Origin: an uncultured Christensenellaceae bacterium
GTDB taxonomy: Bacteria; Bacillota; Clostridia; Christensenellales; Pumilibacteraceae
Length of the DNA stretch: 64,000 bases
Assembly (NCBI GenBank): GCA_910587595.1
Contig: CAJULQ010000003.1
Span: 1 to 64,000, forward strand
Direction: 5' to 3'
Shown: one piece after another, positions 44,141 through 53,209 of the stretch
How positions within the stretch are numbered: the stretch's first letter is position 1
Layout: each line of letters starts with the position of its first letter
Position numbers and translations under genes: made by a program
The notes under the pieces: model-generated
Database searches by the model: none
What the model was told of the DNA's origin: nothing
Seen by the model: only the letters and a program-made list of their open reading frames with translations

Positions 44141-45550
44141 ATGGGTAGAAAGAGAGAACTGCATGTAAATAAGAGGACGGGGCTACTCGAAACCAAGCCG
44201 CACGACTACCGACTGCACGACGTGCCGGAGGCGGAGTTGTACCGCGGCATTTTCGATTTCGACGAGGTGCCCAAAACCATATTCAACGATCTGGTCGTGC
44301 CGCGGCACATGCCCGAACATATTTTTATCACCGACACCACGTTCCGCGACGGGCAACAGTCTACCGCGCCCTTTTCGGTGGAGCAGATCTGCGAGCTGTA
44401 CCGTTTGCTCGGCAAGCTGGGCGGCAAAAAGGGGATTATTCGGCAGTCGGAGTTTTTCTTATACAGCGAGAAAGACCGCCAAGCGGTGCGAAAGTGTCGC
44501 GAAACGGGGCAGAAGTTTCCGGAGATTACCAGCTGGATACGCGCCAACCCGCAAGACTTCAAGCTCGTGAAAGAGATGGAGATCAAAGAAACGGGCATAT
44601 TGGTGAGTTGCAGCGACTACCACATTTTCAAAAAGATGAACATGACGCGCGCGCAAGCCATGGACAAATACTTGGCGGTGGTGAAAGAGGCGCTGAGCGA
44701 GGGCATCGTGCCGCGTTGCCATTTCGAGGACATTACCCGCGCCGATTTTTACGGCTTTGTGGTGCCTTTTGCCCGCGAACTCATGGCGCTCGGCCGCGAG
44801 AGCGGCGTGCCCGTGAAGATCCGCGCGTGCGATACTTTGGGTTTGGGCGTGACCTATCCCGGCACGGCGTTGCCGCGCAGCGTGCAAGGCATCGTGTACG
44901 GGCTAACGTGTTACGCCGAGGTGCCGAGCGAACAACTCGAATGGCACGGGCACAACGATTTTTATAAAGTGGTGGCCAACGCCGCCACGGCATGGCTATA
45001 CGGGTGCGCCGGCGTGAACTGTTCGCTGCTCGGCATAGGCGAGCGCACGGGCAACTGTCCCACCGAGGCCATGTGCATAGAATACGCCCAACTGCGCGGC
45101 GACACCGACGGCATGCATTTAGACGCCGTCACCGAGATCGCCGAATATTTCGAAAAAGAGATCGGCTATGTTATCCCGCCCATGACGCCCTTTACGGGGC
45201 GCGCGTTCAACGCCACCCGCGCGGGCATACACGCCGACGGCATGCTCAAAAATCCGGAGATCTACAATATATTCGATACCGAAAAGATCTTGCACCGCAA
45301 GCCCAACGTGAGCATTTCCAACACGTCGGGATTAAGCGGCATTGCCTATTGGCTCAACGATTACTACGAACTGACGGGCGACGACGTAATCGACAAGGCC
45401 GACCCGCTCGTGGCGGCCGTAAAAGCGCAAGTGGATAGAGAGTATGCCGCGGGGCGCAACACCGTGATGGGCGACGACGAGCTGGACAGCATGGTGCGCT
45501 TGGCCGACAAGCGCAGACACAAACTGCTCGGCTTGGGCGCCAGCAAATAA
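44141..45550 (+). CDS. HMGL-like acyltransferase: isopropylmalate/homocitrate/Re-citrate synthase family
   Basis: This 469-residue protein has the TIM-barrel start DTTFRDGQQSTAPF, the metal-binding LEWHGHNDFYKVVANA and the conserved GIGERTGNCPTEAM. It lacks the regulatory C-terminal domain of full LeuA (no LeuA-dimer region), and an unusual N-terminal 60 residues precede the barrel. Clostridial Re-citrate synthases belong to this group, so citrate formation from oxaloacetate is possible next to an aspartate aminotransferase. Substrate cannot be fixed from sequence alone. Confidence 0.75.
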   Translation: MGRKRELHVNKRTGLLETKPHDYRLHDVPEAELYRGIFDFDEVPKTIFNDLVVPRHMPEHIFITDTTFRDGQQSTAPFSVEQICELYRLLGKLGGKKGIIRQSEFFLYSEKDRQAVRKCRETGQKFPEITSWIRANPQDFKLVKEMEIKETGILVSCSDYHIFKKMNMTRAQAMDKYLAVVKEALSEGIVPRCHFEDITRADFYGFVVPFARELMALGRESGVPVKIRACDTLGLGVTYPGTALPRSVQGIVYGLTCYAEVPSEQLEWHGHNDFYKVVANAATAWLYGCAGVNCSLLGIGERTGNCPTEAMCIEYAQLRGDTDGMHLDAVTEIAEYFEKEIGYVIPPMTPFTGRAFNATRAGIHADGMLKNPEIYNIFDTEKILHRKPNVSISNTSGLSGIAYWLNDYYELTGDDVIDKADPLVAAVKAQVDREYAAGRNTVMGDDELDSMVRLADKRRHKLLGLGASK

Positions 45551-45593
45551 GCAAAAAACAATTTTCCCCAAATAAATAAAGGAGTAAAAAAAC

Positions 45594-45986
45594 ATGATCG
45601 AACTGATTTACGGAGCAAAAGGCAGCGGCAAAACCCAACGCATCATCGCCAAGGCGAACGCCCGCGTGGCGCACGCCAAAGGCAACACGGTGTTTATCAC
45701 GCCGGTGGATAAGTACAGTTTGGATATCGATAACAACATACGGTTTGTGGTGACCGGCGAATACGGCATCGACAAAGATTGCGGCTTGGCGGCGTTCATT
45801 AAGGGCATGTTGGCCGCCAATTCGGACATCGGCGACATTTTCATCGACGGCCTTGCCCGTATCGGCAACATCGATCCCGTGGCGTTTATTCCCAAACTCG
45901 ACGAGATCGCCACGCGCTACAACGTGAACTTTACGGTCACGCTGAGCATGGCGGAAGTGCCCGACAGCTTGAAACGGTATCTTTGA
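45594..45986 (+). CDS. Small P-loop NTPase of unknown role
   Basis: This 130-residue protein starts at ATG 45594 after AAAGGAG. It has Walker A at the N-terminus (YGAKGSGKTQRII) and a likely Walker B near IGDIFIDGLARIGN. It lacks further domains and resembles compact thymidine-kinase-like or DNA-repair-like P-loop proteins only in general. It lies five bases before threonine synthase, perhaps by chance. Confidence 0.6.
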   Translation: MIELIYGAKGSGKTQRIIAKANARVAHAKGNTVFITPVDKYSLDIDNNIRFVVTGEYGIDKDCGLAAFIKGMLAANSDIGDIFIDGLARIGNIDPVAFIPKLDEIATRYNVNFTVTLSMAEVPDSLKRYL

Positions 45987-45990
45987 GTTT

Positions 45991-47466
45991 ATGCGTTTTT
46001 ACAGCACCAGAAACAAGAAAAACGAGGTGAGCGGGGCGGAGGCCGTGTGCCGCGGCATCAGCGAAGAGGGCGGGCTTTTTGTGCCCGTTACCTTTCCCGC
46101 GATGTCGCGCGAGCGCATAGAGTCGTTTTGCGGCGCGCCCTATCACCAAACGGCCGCCACCGTGGTGGGCGCGTTTTTGCCCGAACTGAGCGATTTGCCC
46201 GCGTACACGCAAGCGGCGTATGAAAAGTTCGACGGCGACCCCGCGCCCGTGGTGAAGTTAGACGACAACTTGTTCGTTACCGAACTGTGGCACGGCCCTA
46301 CGCACGCGTTCAAAGACGTGGCGCTCACGCTGTTGCCCCACTTATTGTGCGGCAGTAAAAAACAGCTCGGCAACAGCCGCATAACGCTCATACCCGTGGC
46401 CACCAGCGGCGACACGGGCAAGGCGGCGCTCGAAGGGTTCCGCGACGTGGATGGCACGGGCGTGGCGGTGTTTTATCCCGACGGCGGCGTGTCCGATCTG
46501 CAACGGTTGCAAATGATCACCGCCGAGGGCGACAACGTGTTCGTGTCCGCTATTCGCGGCAATTTCGACGACGCGCAAACGGCGGTAAAAAAGGCGTTTA
46601 CCGATCCCGAACTGATCGACGCGTTGGCAAAAGAGGGCATAGAGCTATCGAGCGCCAACTCCATCAACTTCGGACGGCTCGCGCCGCAGATCACCTACTA
46701 TTTCACCACGTATGCCGACTTGTTGGACGGCGGGCAGATCGAGTATGGCGAGCAAGTGGACTTTTGCGTGCCCAGCGGCAACTTCGGCGATATTTTGGCG
46801 GGGTATTACGCCCGCAAAATGGGATTGCCCATAGGACGGCTGGTGTGCGCGTCCAATCGCAACAACGTGCTGTGCGACTTTATCAACACGGGCGTGTACG
46901 ATGCGCGGCGCGAATTTTACAAAACGAGCAGTCCGAGCATGGACATTTTGATCTCCTCTAACTTGGAGCGGTTGCTGTTCGACATAAGCGGTTGCGACGA
47001 CGAACGCACGGCTGCGCGTATGCGCGACTTGAAAGAAAAAGGCGTTTACAGCCTTACGCCCCAAGAAAGGGAGGCCATGCAAACCGTGTTTGCGGCGGGG
47101 TACGCCACCGAGGATGACGTGGCAAACACCACGGCGCATTATTTCGACGAATACGGGTATATCATGGATCCGCACACCGCGGTGGCGGCGTACGTGGCCG
47201 AGCGCTTTGCCTCCGACCGCCCCATGGTGATCTTGTCCACCGCGTCGCCGCACAAGTTTGCGGCCGCCGTGCTCGGGTTTATCGGCGAGAAACCCACGGG
47301 CAACGAAACAAAAGATCTCGTGCGGCTCGAAGACGCAACGGCGCTCGAAGTGCCCGAATCGCTTATATCTCTGCCTAAAAAGGCAAAACTCTATACGGGC
47401 AGTATCGCGCGCGAGCAAATCACCGACGCCATACGCACGTTCGGACAAAAACTGACAAAGAAGTGA
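45991..47466 (+). CDS. thrC: Threonine synthase
   Basis: This 491-residue enzyme converts O-phosphohomoserine to threonine. It has the type-specific front MRFYSTRNKK and CRGISEEGGLFVPV, the PLP lysine in LWHGPTHAFKDVALTLLPHL, the phosphate site SGDTGKAALEGF, and NSINFGRLAPQITYY. The length is normal. It follows the P-loop gene closely and precedes trpS by four bases. Confidence 0.95.
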   Translation: MRFYSTRNKKNEVSGAEAVCRGISEEGGLFVPVTFPAMSRERIESFCGAPYHQTAATVVGAFLPELSDLPAYTQAAYEKFDGDPAPVVKLDDNLFVTELWHGPTHAFKDVALTLLPHLLCGSKKQLGNSRITLIPVATSGDTGKAALEGFRDVDGTGVAVFYPDGGVSDLQRLQMITAEGDNVFVSAIRGNFDDAQTAVKKAFTDPELIDALAKEGIELSSANSINFGRLAPQITYYFTTYADLLDGGQIEYGEQVDFCVPSGNFGDILAGYYARKMGLPIGRLVCASNRNNVLCDFINTGVYDARREFYKTSSPSMDILISSNLERLLFDISGCDDERTAARMRDLKEKGVYSLTPQEREAMQTVFAAGYATEDDVANTTAHYFDEYGYIMDPHTAVAAYVAERFASDRPMVILSTASPHKFAAAVLGFIGEKPTGNETKDLVRLEDATALEVPESLISLPKKAKLYTGSIAREQITDAIRTFGQKLTKK

Positions 47467-47470
47467 TAGC

Positions 47471-48478
47471 ATGCAAACATCGGACAAAAAAGTGATATTC
47501 AGCGCGGTGAAGCCCACGGGGGCGCTCACGCTCGGCAGTTACGCCGGCGCGCTCAAAAATTGGATCGCCATGCAAGACGACTACAACTGCTATTATTGCG
47601 TGGCCGATCTGCACAGCATCACGGTGCGGCTTTCGCCCGCCGATTTTCGGCGCAACACCTCGGAAATGTTGGCCATGTATCTTGCGCTCGGTATCCGTCC
47701 CGAAAAGTGCACGCTGTTTTTGCAGTCGCACGTTTCGGCGCACGCCGAGCTGGCTTGGGTGCTCAACTGCAACACGCTGTTCGGCGAGGCGCGCCGCATG
47801 ACGCAGTTCAAAGAAAAGAGCAAGCGCGATCCCGAAAACGTAAACGTGGGGCTTTTTGATTATCCCGTGTTGATGGCGGCCGATATTTTGCTGTACCAAG
47901 CCGAAATAGTGCCCGTGGGCGAGGATCAAAAACAGCACGTGGAGTTGGCGCGCAACATCGCGCAACGCTTTAACAGCCGCTATTCCCCCACGTTTGTGTT
48001 GCCCGAGCCGGTATTGCCGCGCAGCGGCGCCAAGATCTACGGGTTGCAAGACCCCGTGAAAAAGATGAGCAAGTCGAACGATAACCCCAACGATTGCGTG
48101 TATTTGTCCGACGATGCGGACACGGTCATGCGAAAGTTCAAAGCGGCCGTGACCGACAGCGACGCGCGCGTGGCGTACGACAAAGCAAACAAGCCGGGCA
48201 TCAGCAATCTGTTGACCATATATTCGGTGTTTGCCGACGTGCCCGTGTCTGCGGCCGAAAAGCAGTTTGCCGACGGCGGGTACGCGCGGTTCAAACAGTG
48301 CGTAGGCGAGGCGGTGGTGGAATTTTTGCGCCCCGTGCAAGCCGAGTATCGCAAGATCGCGGCCGATAAAGCGTATTTGCAGTCGGTGCTCAAAACGGGC
48401 GCCGAAAAGGCGGCGTACGCGGCGCGCAAAACGCTTTCCAAAGTGTACCGAAAAGTAGGCTTTTTGGAAAAGGCATAG
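47471..48478 (+). CDS. trpS: Tryptophan-tRNA ligase
   Basis: This 335-residue class I synthetase has the HIGH-like site in KPTGALTLGSYAGAL, VADLHSITVRLSPADF, FDYPVLMAADILLYQAEIVP, GEDQKQHVELARNIA and the KMSKS loop VKKMSKSNDNP. The HIGH motif is degenerate (TLGS where HLGN is usual). It ends with TAG. Confidence 0.95.
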   Translation: MQTSDKKVIFSAVKPTGALTLGSYAGALKNWIAMQDDYNCYYCVADLHSITVRLSPADFRRNTSEMLAMYLALGIRPEKCTLFLQSHVSAHAELAWVLNCNTLFGEARRMTQFKEKSKRDPENVNVGLFDYPVLMAADILLYQAEIVPVGEDQKQHVELARNIAQRFNSRYSPTFVLPEPVLPRSGAKIYGLQDPVKKMSKSNDNPNDCVYLSDDADTVMRKFKAAVTDSDARVAYDKANKPGISNLLTIYSVFADVPVSAAEKQFADGGYARFKQCVGEAVVEFLRPVQAEYRKIAADKAYLQSVLKTGAEKAAYAARKTLSKVYRKVGFLEKA

Positions 48479-48484
48479 AGGGTT

Positions 48485-49351
48485 ATGTACGGATATGTGG
48501 TGCCCGTAAAAGCCGAGCTCGGGCAAGCGGACTTTTGCTTATACCGCGCGTTTTACTGCGGGATATGCAAATGTACGGGCAAACAATACGGGCAGTGGCC
48601 GCGCTTTACCACCAACTACGATATGGTGTTTCTCAGCGTGTTACTGCACGACTACACGCACAGCGAAGTGGCGTTTGCCAACGAGCGGTGCATTTGCAAT
48701 CCGCGCAAAAAAACGGTGGTGCTCTCCAACGCGTTGCTCGATAAGATCGTGGCCGTCAACATCTTATTGGCCTATCACAAAGCGGATGACGACGTGATCG
48801 ACGGCGGCGGCGTAAAAAAGAAAGCGGTGCGGCGTCTTCTCAAAAAGCATTATAAGCGGGCGGCGGCGGCGTTGCCGGCGGCGGAACAAGCGATCGCCGA
48901 GCAGTACGCCAAGTTGCGCGCGCTGGAAAAAGAGAACGCGGCGGGCATAGACCGTGTGGCCGATTGCTTTGCCGCCTTGTTGGAACGGTTGGGCGTTATG
49001 CTCATCGGCAACGCCGACCCGCATGTGGCCAAGCTTTTATACAACGTGGGCAAGTTTGTATATATCGCCGACGCGTTGGACGACGTGGACGAGGACTACA
49101 AAAAAAAGCGGTATAATCCGCTGTTGGCAACCTACGGCAACTATACGAATAGAAAGAAGTTTATCGAAGATAATAAAAGCGACCTTACCTTTTTGTTGGC
49201 GAGCACGGTAAACCGCGCCATAGAATGCTTTAACCGCCTTACCTTTACGGGCGCGAGCGATCTGCTTACCAATATCGTGTATAAGGGGTTGCGCGCCAAG
49301 TGCGACGAACTGCTGTGCAGCGACAAAAAACTGCCGCCCCCCAAAATATAG
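48485..49351 (+). CDS. DUF5685 family protein
   Basis: This 288-residue protein has the family start MYGYVVPVKAELGQADFCLY with the Cys cluster YCGICKCTGKQYGQ, then a mostly helical domain with ALDDVDEDYKKKRYNPLL. The function is not known; Cys residues near the N-terminus may bind metal. It starts seven bases after trpS. An approximately 125-base gap follows, with a GC-rich hairpin (CGCCCGC/GCGGGCG near 49420) before the J-like gene. Confidence 0.8.
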   Translation: MYGYVVPVKAELGQADFCLYRAFYCGICKCTGKQYGQWPRFTTNYDMVFLSVLLHDYTHSEVAFANERCICNPRKKTVVLSNALLDKIVAVNILLAYHKADDDVIDGGGVKKKAVRRLLKKHYKRAAAALPAAEQAIAEQYAKLRALEKENAAGIDRVADCFAALLERLGVMLIGNADPHVAKLLYNVGKFVYIADALDDVDEDYKKKRYNPLLATYGNYTNRKKFIEDNKSDLTFLLASTVNRAIECFNRLTFTGASDLLTNIVYKGLRAKCDELLCSDKKLPPPKI

Positions 49352-49478
49352 TTGCTCGGCCATTATTCACACGTTTATCACATATATATAGTATACTGTT
49401 CGAAACGGGTCGATCGATCCGCCCGCCGCGCGGGCGCGATCGCGTAAAAAAGCGTTTCGATCCGAGAGGTAAAACAAC

Positions 49479-50096
49479 ATGAAAGATCCCTATAGCGTAC
49501 TCGGTCTTGCCGCCGATACCCCCGAAGAAGAACTCAAAGCGCGTTACGAAGAGCTGAAAGCCCAATACGGCGAACAGCGCTTTTTGTCGGGCGCCGAGGG
49601 CAACGAGGGCGCGCGAAAACTCAGCGAGTTGGAATCGGCTTGGGCGCTCATTGCCGCCGATCTGGAAAAAAAGAAGGCGCAGGAAACGTTCGGCGACGGC
49701 GACTACGGCGCCATAGACGACCTTATCAAAAACGGCAATTACGACGAGGCGCAAAGCCGACTCGATTCCATCACCGATCGCACGGCCGAATGGCACTATT
49801 TGCAATCGATTATTTACTACAAGCGCGAATGGCTCACCGACAGCCGCAAGCAGTTGGCCATTGCGGTGGAAAAAGAGCCGCGCAACGATAAATACAAGAC
49901 GGCGCTCGAAAAGCTCGATCTCGTGATGGGCGATCCGCACACCGACCCGCGCGTGGTGGGCATGGATCCGTCGCAACCGCCGCCCGTGCAACAACAGCCC
50001 GAAGGGCAGATGTGCGGCGGCAACATGCTGAGCAACTGCTGTTTGGCCTACTGCCTTACCGATTGTTGTTGCTCGATGACCCGTTGTTGCGGGTAA
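49479..50096 (+). CDS. J-domain-like protein without HPD, with Cys-rich tail
   Basis: This 205-residue protein starts MKDPYSVLGLAADTPEEELK, a J-domain opening, but the HPD tripeptide needed to stimulate DnaK is absent (AQYGEQRFLSG). A helical TPR-like stretch follows (about 85-150; AEWHYLQSIIYYKREW). A Pro/Gln linker leads to a Cys-rich end (NCCLAYCLTDCCCSMTRCCG). The ending could bind metal or be acylated. It is probably not a full DnaK cochaperone. Confidence 0.7.
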   Translation: MKDPYSVLGLAADTPEEELKARYEELKAQYGEQRFLSGAEGNEGARKLSELESAWALIAADLEKKKAQETFGDGDYGAIDDLIKNGNYDEAQSRLDSITDRTAEWHYLQSIIYYKREWLTDSRKQLAIAVEKEPRNDKYKTALEKLDLVMGDPHTDPRVVGMDPSQPPPVQQQPEGQMCGGNMLSNCCLAYCLTDCCCSMTRCCG

Positions 50097-50111
50097 CGGG
50101 GTAGCGTCGGC

Positions 50112-50639
50112 ATGTCCAAAACGCGCAAGATCACCTATACGGCGGTAGGCGCCGCGATCAGCGCGGTGTTTGTTTGCCTTACCAATTTCGGTTGGCTCAA
50201 AGTGTCGCTGCTGATGGCAGCGGCGCTTTGTTATTATATCGTGTGCGTGAAATGCGGCGTGCTGTACGGCATAGCCGATATTGCCGTCAGTCTTTTGGTG
50301 GCCTTTTTCGCGTTCGGCGTTACGCCGCTTTCTTCTGCCTTTTTGTTAACGGCATTTGTGTTTGCGCCCTTTGCCATTGTCAGCTACTGCATTCGCAAGC
50401 TGTATTACACGCGCGTGGCCACGGCGTTTTTGCGGGTGGGGATCATGGCGGCGTTTGCCAATCTCTCTCTGTGCGCCGTGTGGTTTACCGCCAAATGGAT
50501 ATTCGAAGGGCTGGTCACCGATATGGCGGCCAAGGTGGGCGGCTATGCCGTTTTGGCCATGCTGTTCACGCTTTTCATGTGCGTATTCGATCTGTTGTTC
50601 AATCAGCTCAGTATCCGCATCGTGAAAATGCTCAAATAA
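50112..50639 (+). CDS. Polytopic membrane protein of unknown function
   Basis: This 175-residue protein has about five to six hydrophobic helices (near 10-30, 32-52, 56-75, 80-105, 110-130, 140-165), small for a transporter. It resembles integral substrate-binding (ECF-S-like) membrane proteins in size and layout only. A remnant of an isomerase gene follows immediately. Confidence 0.6.
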   Translation: MSKTRKITYTAVGAAISAVFVCLTNFGWLKVSLLMAAALCYYIVCVKCGVLYGIADIAVSLLVAFFAFGVTPLSSAFLLTAFVFAPFAIVSYCIRKLYYTRVATAFLRVGIMAAFANLSLCAVWFTAKWIFEGLVTDMAAKVGGYAVLAMLFTLFMCVFDLLFNQLSIRIVKMLK

Positions 50640-50980
50640 CGCGGCGGCATCAAGGATATGGAACGGGCGGCCGCGGTCATGCAAGCGAACGGGTTTACGC
50701 TGTTTTACCACAACCACCAATTCGAATTTTACAAATACGACGGCGAACGCACGGTGTTCGATCTTCTTTGGCAAAACGCGCCCCATCTGCATTTTATTTT
50801 CGACACGTATTGGGCGCAATACGGCGGTTGCGACCCCGCGCGCACATAGAGCGGTTGGCGGGTCGCGTGGAATGCGTGTACTTAAAAGACTATGCCGTGC
50901 GCTTTACGGCGCCCGAAACATGCGAGCCGTGTTTTGCGCCCGTGGAAAAGAGCATTCGCTATATCCGCGCGTCGCTTTGA
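50640..50980 (+). pseudogene. Remnant of a sugar phosphate isomerase/epimerase
   Basis: From 50640 the frame reads GGIKDMERAAAVMQANGFTL then FYHNHQFEFYKYDG and FDTYWAQYGGCDPAR, as in xylose-isomerase-like TIM barrels. It then hits TAG 50847-50849. In the frame shifted by two bases the protein continues HIERLAGRVECVYLKDYAVR to TGA at 50978-50980. The N-terminal half is missing, and the remnant begins right after the membrane protein stop. It is clearly decayed. Confidence 0.8.
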
Positions 50981-51005
50981 TCTTTGCGCCGCGGGCAACA
51001 TATTG

Positions 51006-51034
51006 TTGACGGCGGCGGCGCTTTATGCTATACT
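51006..51034 (+). promoter_or_regulatory. Promoter of prfB, probably leaderless
   Basis: TTGACG (51006-51011), a 17-bp spacer and TATACT (51029-51034, with TG two bases before). The ATG at 51041 lies seven bases beyond the -10, about where transcription should start, and no ribosome site precedes it. Confidence 0.65.
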
Positions 51035-51040
51035 TTTGCC

Positions 51041-52138
51041 ATGCTATTGTTAGACGAACAGAAACAGCGCCTTAAGGCGTTGAAAAACAAATTCGACGGT
51101 TGTTGCGAGGCGTTCAACGAGGACGAACTGCGCGGCAAATTGAACGAACTGACCGAGAAACAGCAAGACCCCGATTTATATAAAGATCTCAAACGGGCGC
51201 AATCCATAAACACCGAGGCAAAGTATGTGAGCGGTGTTTTAGACGATCTGAAAAGCAAGCGCGGCAAGATAGACGATATTGCCGAGTTTATCGCCATGGC
51301 CGAAAGCGAGAGCGACGAACAGCTTGTGGCCGAGGTGAACGAGGCGCTCTCTTCGGCCGAACAAGAGGTGGAAACGCTGCATCTCAAAACCTTATTAAAG
51401 GGCGAATACGACCACTACAACACCATACTTTCGTTGCATGCGGGCGCGGGCGGCACCGAGGCGCAAGACTGGACGCAAATGCTGTATCGCATGTACAAGA
51501 TGTATTGCGACAAAAACGGCTTTTCGTATGAAGAGCTCGACTATCTGCCCGGCGACGAGGCGGGCATAAAAAGCGTTACGTTCCGCGTATCGGGCGCGAA
51601 CGCGTACGGCTATCTCAAGGCGGAAAAGGGGGTGCATCGTTTGGTGCGCATTTCGCCGTTCGACAGCAACGCGCGGCGACACACGAGTTTTGCCAGCTTG
51701 GAAGTGATGCCCGAAATAGAAGAAGACGAGAACATCAAAATAAACCCCGAAGATCTGCGCGTGGACACCTACCGTTCGGGCGGCGCGGGCGGCCAGCATA
51801 TCAATAAAACGGACTCGGCCGTGCGCATCACGCACATTCCCACCGGCATTGTGGTGCAGTGCCAAAACGAACGCAGTCAGATCCAAAACCGCGAAACGGC
51901 CATGAAAATGTTGCTCGGCAAATTGGTGGAACTGCGCGAGCGCGAACGCGAAGAAAAGGCCAACGCCATCAAGGGCGAAATGAAAAAAATAGAGTGGGGC
52001 AGTCAGATCCGCTCGTATGTGTTCCAACCGTACACCATGGTAAAAGATCACCGCACGGGCTACGAAAAGCCGGACGTGCAAGGGGTGATGGACGGCGACA
52101 TCGCCGAATTTATTTTCGATTATTTGCGCAAGAGCTGA
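51041..52138 (+). CDS. prfB: Peptide chain release factor 2
   Basis: This 365-residue factor reads UGA and UAA stops. The SPF anticodon tripeptide is in RISPFDSNARRHTSF and the catalytic GGQ in RSGGAGGQHINKTDSAVR. The frame is continuous from the first codon: the usual in-frame UGA and +1 frameshift near codon 25 are absent. The start lies at the end of a strong promoter, consistent with a leaderless transcript. tsaD begins right after the stop. Confidence 0.95.
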   Translation: MLLLDEQKQRLKALKNKFDGCCEAFNEDELRGKLNELTEKQQDPDLYKDLKRAQSINTEAKYVSGVLDDLKSKRGKIDDIAEFIAMAESESDEQLVAEVNEALSSAEQEVETLHLKTLLKGEYDHYNTILSLHAGAGGTEAQDWTQMLYRMYKMYCDKNGFSYEELDYLPGDEAGIKSVTFRVSGANAYGYLKAEKGVHRLVRISPFDSNARRHTSFASLEVMPEIEEDENIKINPEDLRVDTYRSGGAGGQHINKTDSAVRITHIPTGIVVQCQNERSQIQNRETAMKMLLGKLVELREREREEKANAIKGEMKKIEWGSQIRSYVFQPYTMVKDHRTGYEKPDVQGVMDGDIAEFIFDYLRKS

Positions 52139-53209
52139 ATGTATACGCAAGAAATACAAGAAAAATGGCAAGCGTTACGCCATAAACCCGACGCGCTCGT
52201 TATGGGCGTGGAGTCTTCGTGCGACGAAACGGCGGCGGCGGTGGTGCGCGGCGGCCGCGAGATACTTTCGAACGTGATCGCGTCGCAGATCGATATTCAC
52301 AAGCGGTTCGGCGGCGTGGTGCCCGAAGTGGCCAGTCGCAACCATACGTTGGCTTTGCCCAACGTGATCGACGAGGCGCTCCGCGTAGCCGATGTGCAAG
52401 CGAGCGAATTGGACGCGGTGGCGGTAACGTTCGGCGCGGGATTGATCGGCGCGCTTTTGGTGGGGGTATCGTCGGCCAAAGCGTTTGCATACGCGATAAA
52501 AAAACCGCTTGTTGCCGTCAATCATATCGAGGCGCACGTGGCGGCCAACTATTTGGCCGATCCCGCGTTACAACCGCCTTTTACGGCGTTGGTGGCCAGC
52601 GGCGGCCACACGCTTTTGTTGGATATACCCGACTATAACGCGTACGTCGGCTTGGGCGGCACGTTAGACGACGCGCTGGGCGAGGCGTTCGACAAAGTGG
52701 CGCGCGTGCTCGGTCTGCCCTATCCCGGCGGCCCCAACGTGGAACGATTGGCGCGTCAAGGCAAAGCAAACATTGCTTTTTACAAGCACCCCAAAGGCGT
52801 GCGCAACGATCTGTCGGTGTCTTATTCGGGGCTTAAGACCGCGGTGGTCAACCATGTGCACACGTTGCGTCAAAAGGGCGAAAAAGTGCCCGTGGCCGAC
52901 GTTTGCGCGTCGTTCACGGCGGCGGCGGTGGATTTGTTGGTGAAAACGGCGGTAGAGGCCGTGCGGCGGCAATGCAGACAAAAGCTTGTGTTGGCGGGCG
53001 GCGTGGCGGCCAACGGCTATTTGCGCGATCGGTTGGCGGCGGCGGGCAAGGCGAACGGTTTTACCGTGCAATTTCCGCCTCCCGTGCTGTGCACCGACAA
53101 CGCCGCCATGGTGGCGTCGCGCGCCTACTTTATGGCGCGGGCGGGGCTGGGGCTATCTGATCTGTCGCTCAATGCCCGTTCGCACATTCCGTTCGGAGGC
53201 GACCTATGA
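52139..53209 (+). CDS. tsaD: tRNA threonylcarbamoyladenosine synthase subunit TsaD
   Basis: This 356-residue protein has the ASKHA start VMGVESSCDETAAAVV, GGVVPEVASRNHTLALP, the metal-binding HIEAHVAANYL and ASGGHTLL. It makes the t6A37 base of ANN-reading tRNAs with TsaB, TsaC and TsaE. The ATG directly abuts the prfB TGA. The last bases overlap the mnmA start (ATGA). Confidence 0.95.
   Translation: MYTQEIQEKWQALRHKPDALVMGVESSCDETAAAVVRGGREILSNVIASQIDIHKRFGGVVPEVASRNHTLALPNVIDEALRVADVQASELDAVAVTFGAGLIGALLVGVSSAKAFAYAIKKPLVAVNHIEAHVAANYLADPALQPPFTALVASGGHTLLLDIPDYNAYVGLGGTLDDALGEAFDKVARVLGLPYPGGPNVERLARQGKANIAFYKHPKGVRNDLSVSYSGLKTAVVNHVHTLRQKGEKVPVADVCASFTAAAVDLLVKTAVEAVRRQCRQKLVLAGGVAANGYLRDRLAAAGKANGFTVQFPPPVLCTDNAAMVASRAYFMARAGLGLSDLSLNARSHIPFGGDL

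Noticed and set aside
37086..45600. Long open frames on the opposite strand of flotillin, GH78 and degV genes
   Set aside because: They follow from the GC-rich codon use of the real genes; they lack ribosome sites and have Arg/His/Ala-biased, family-less text.
51041..51150. Programmed frameshift in prfB
   Set aside because: The frame is continuous through the region where the UGA normally lies.
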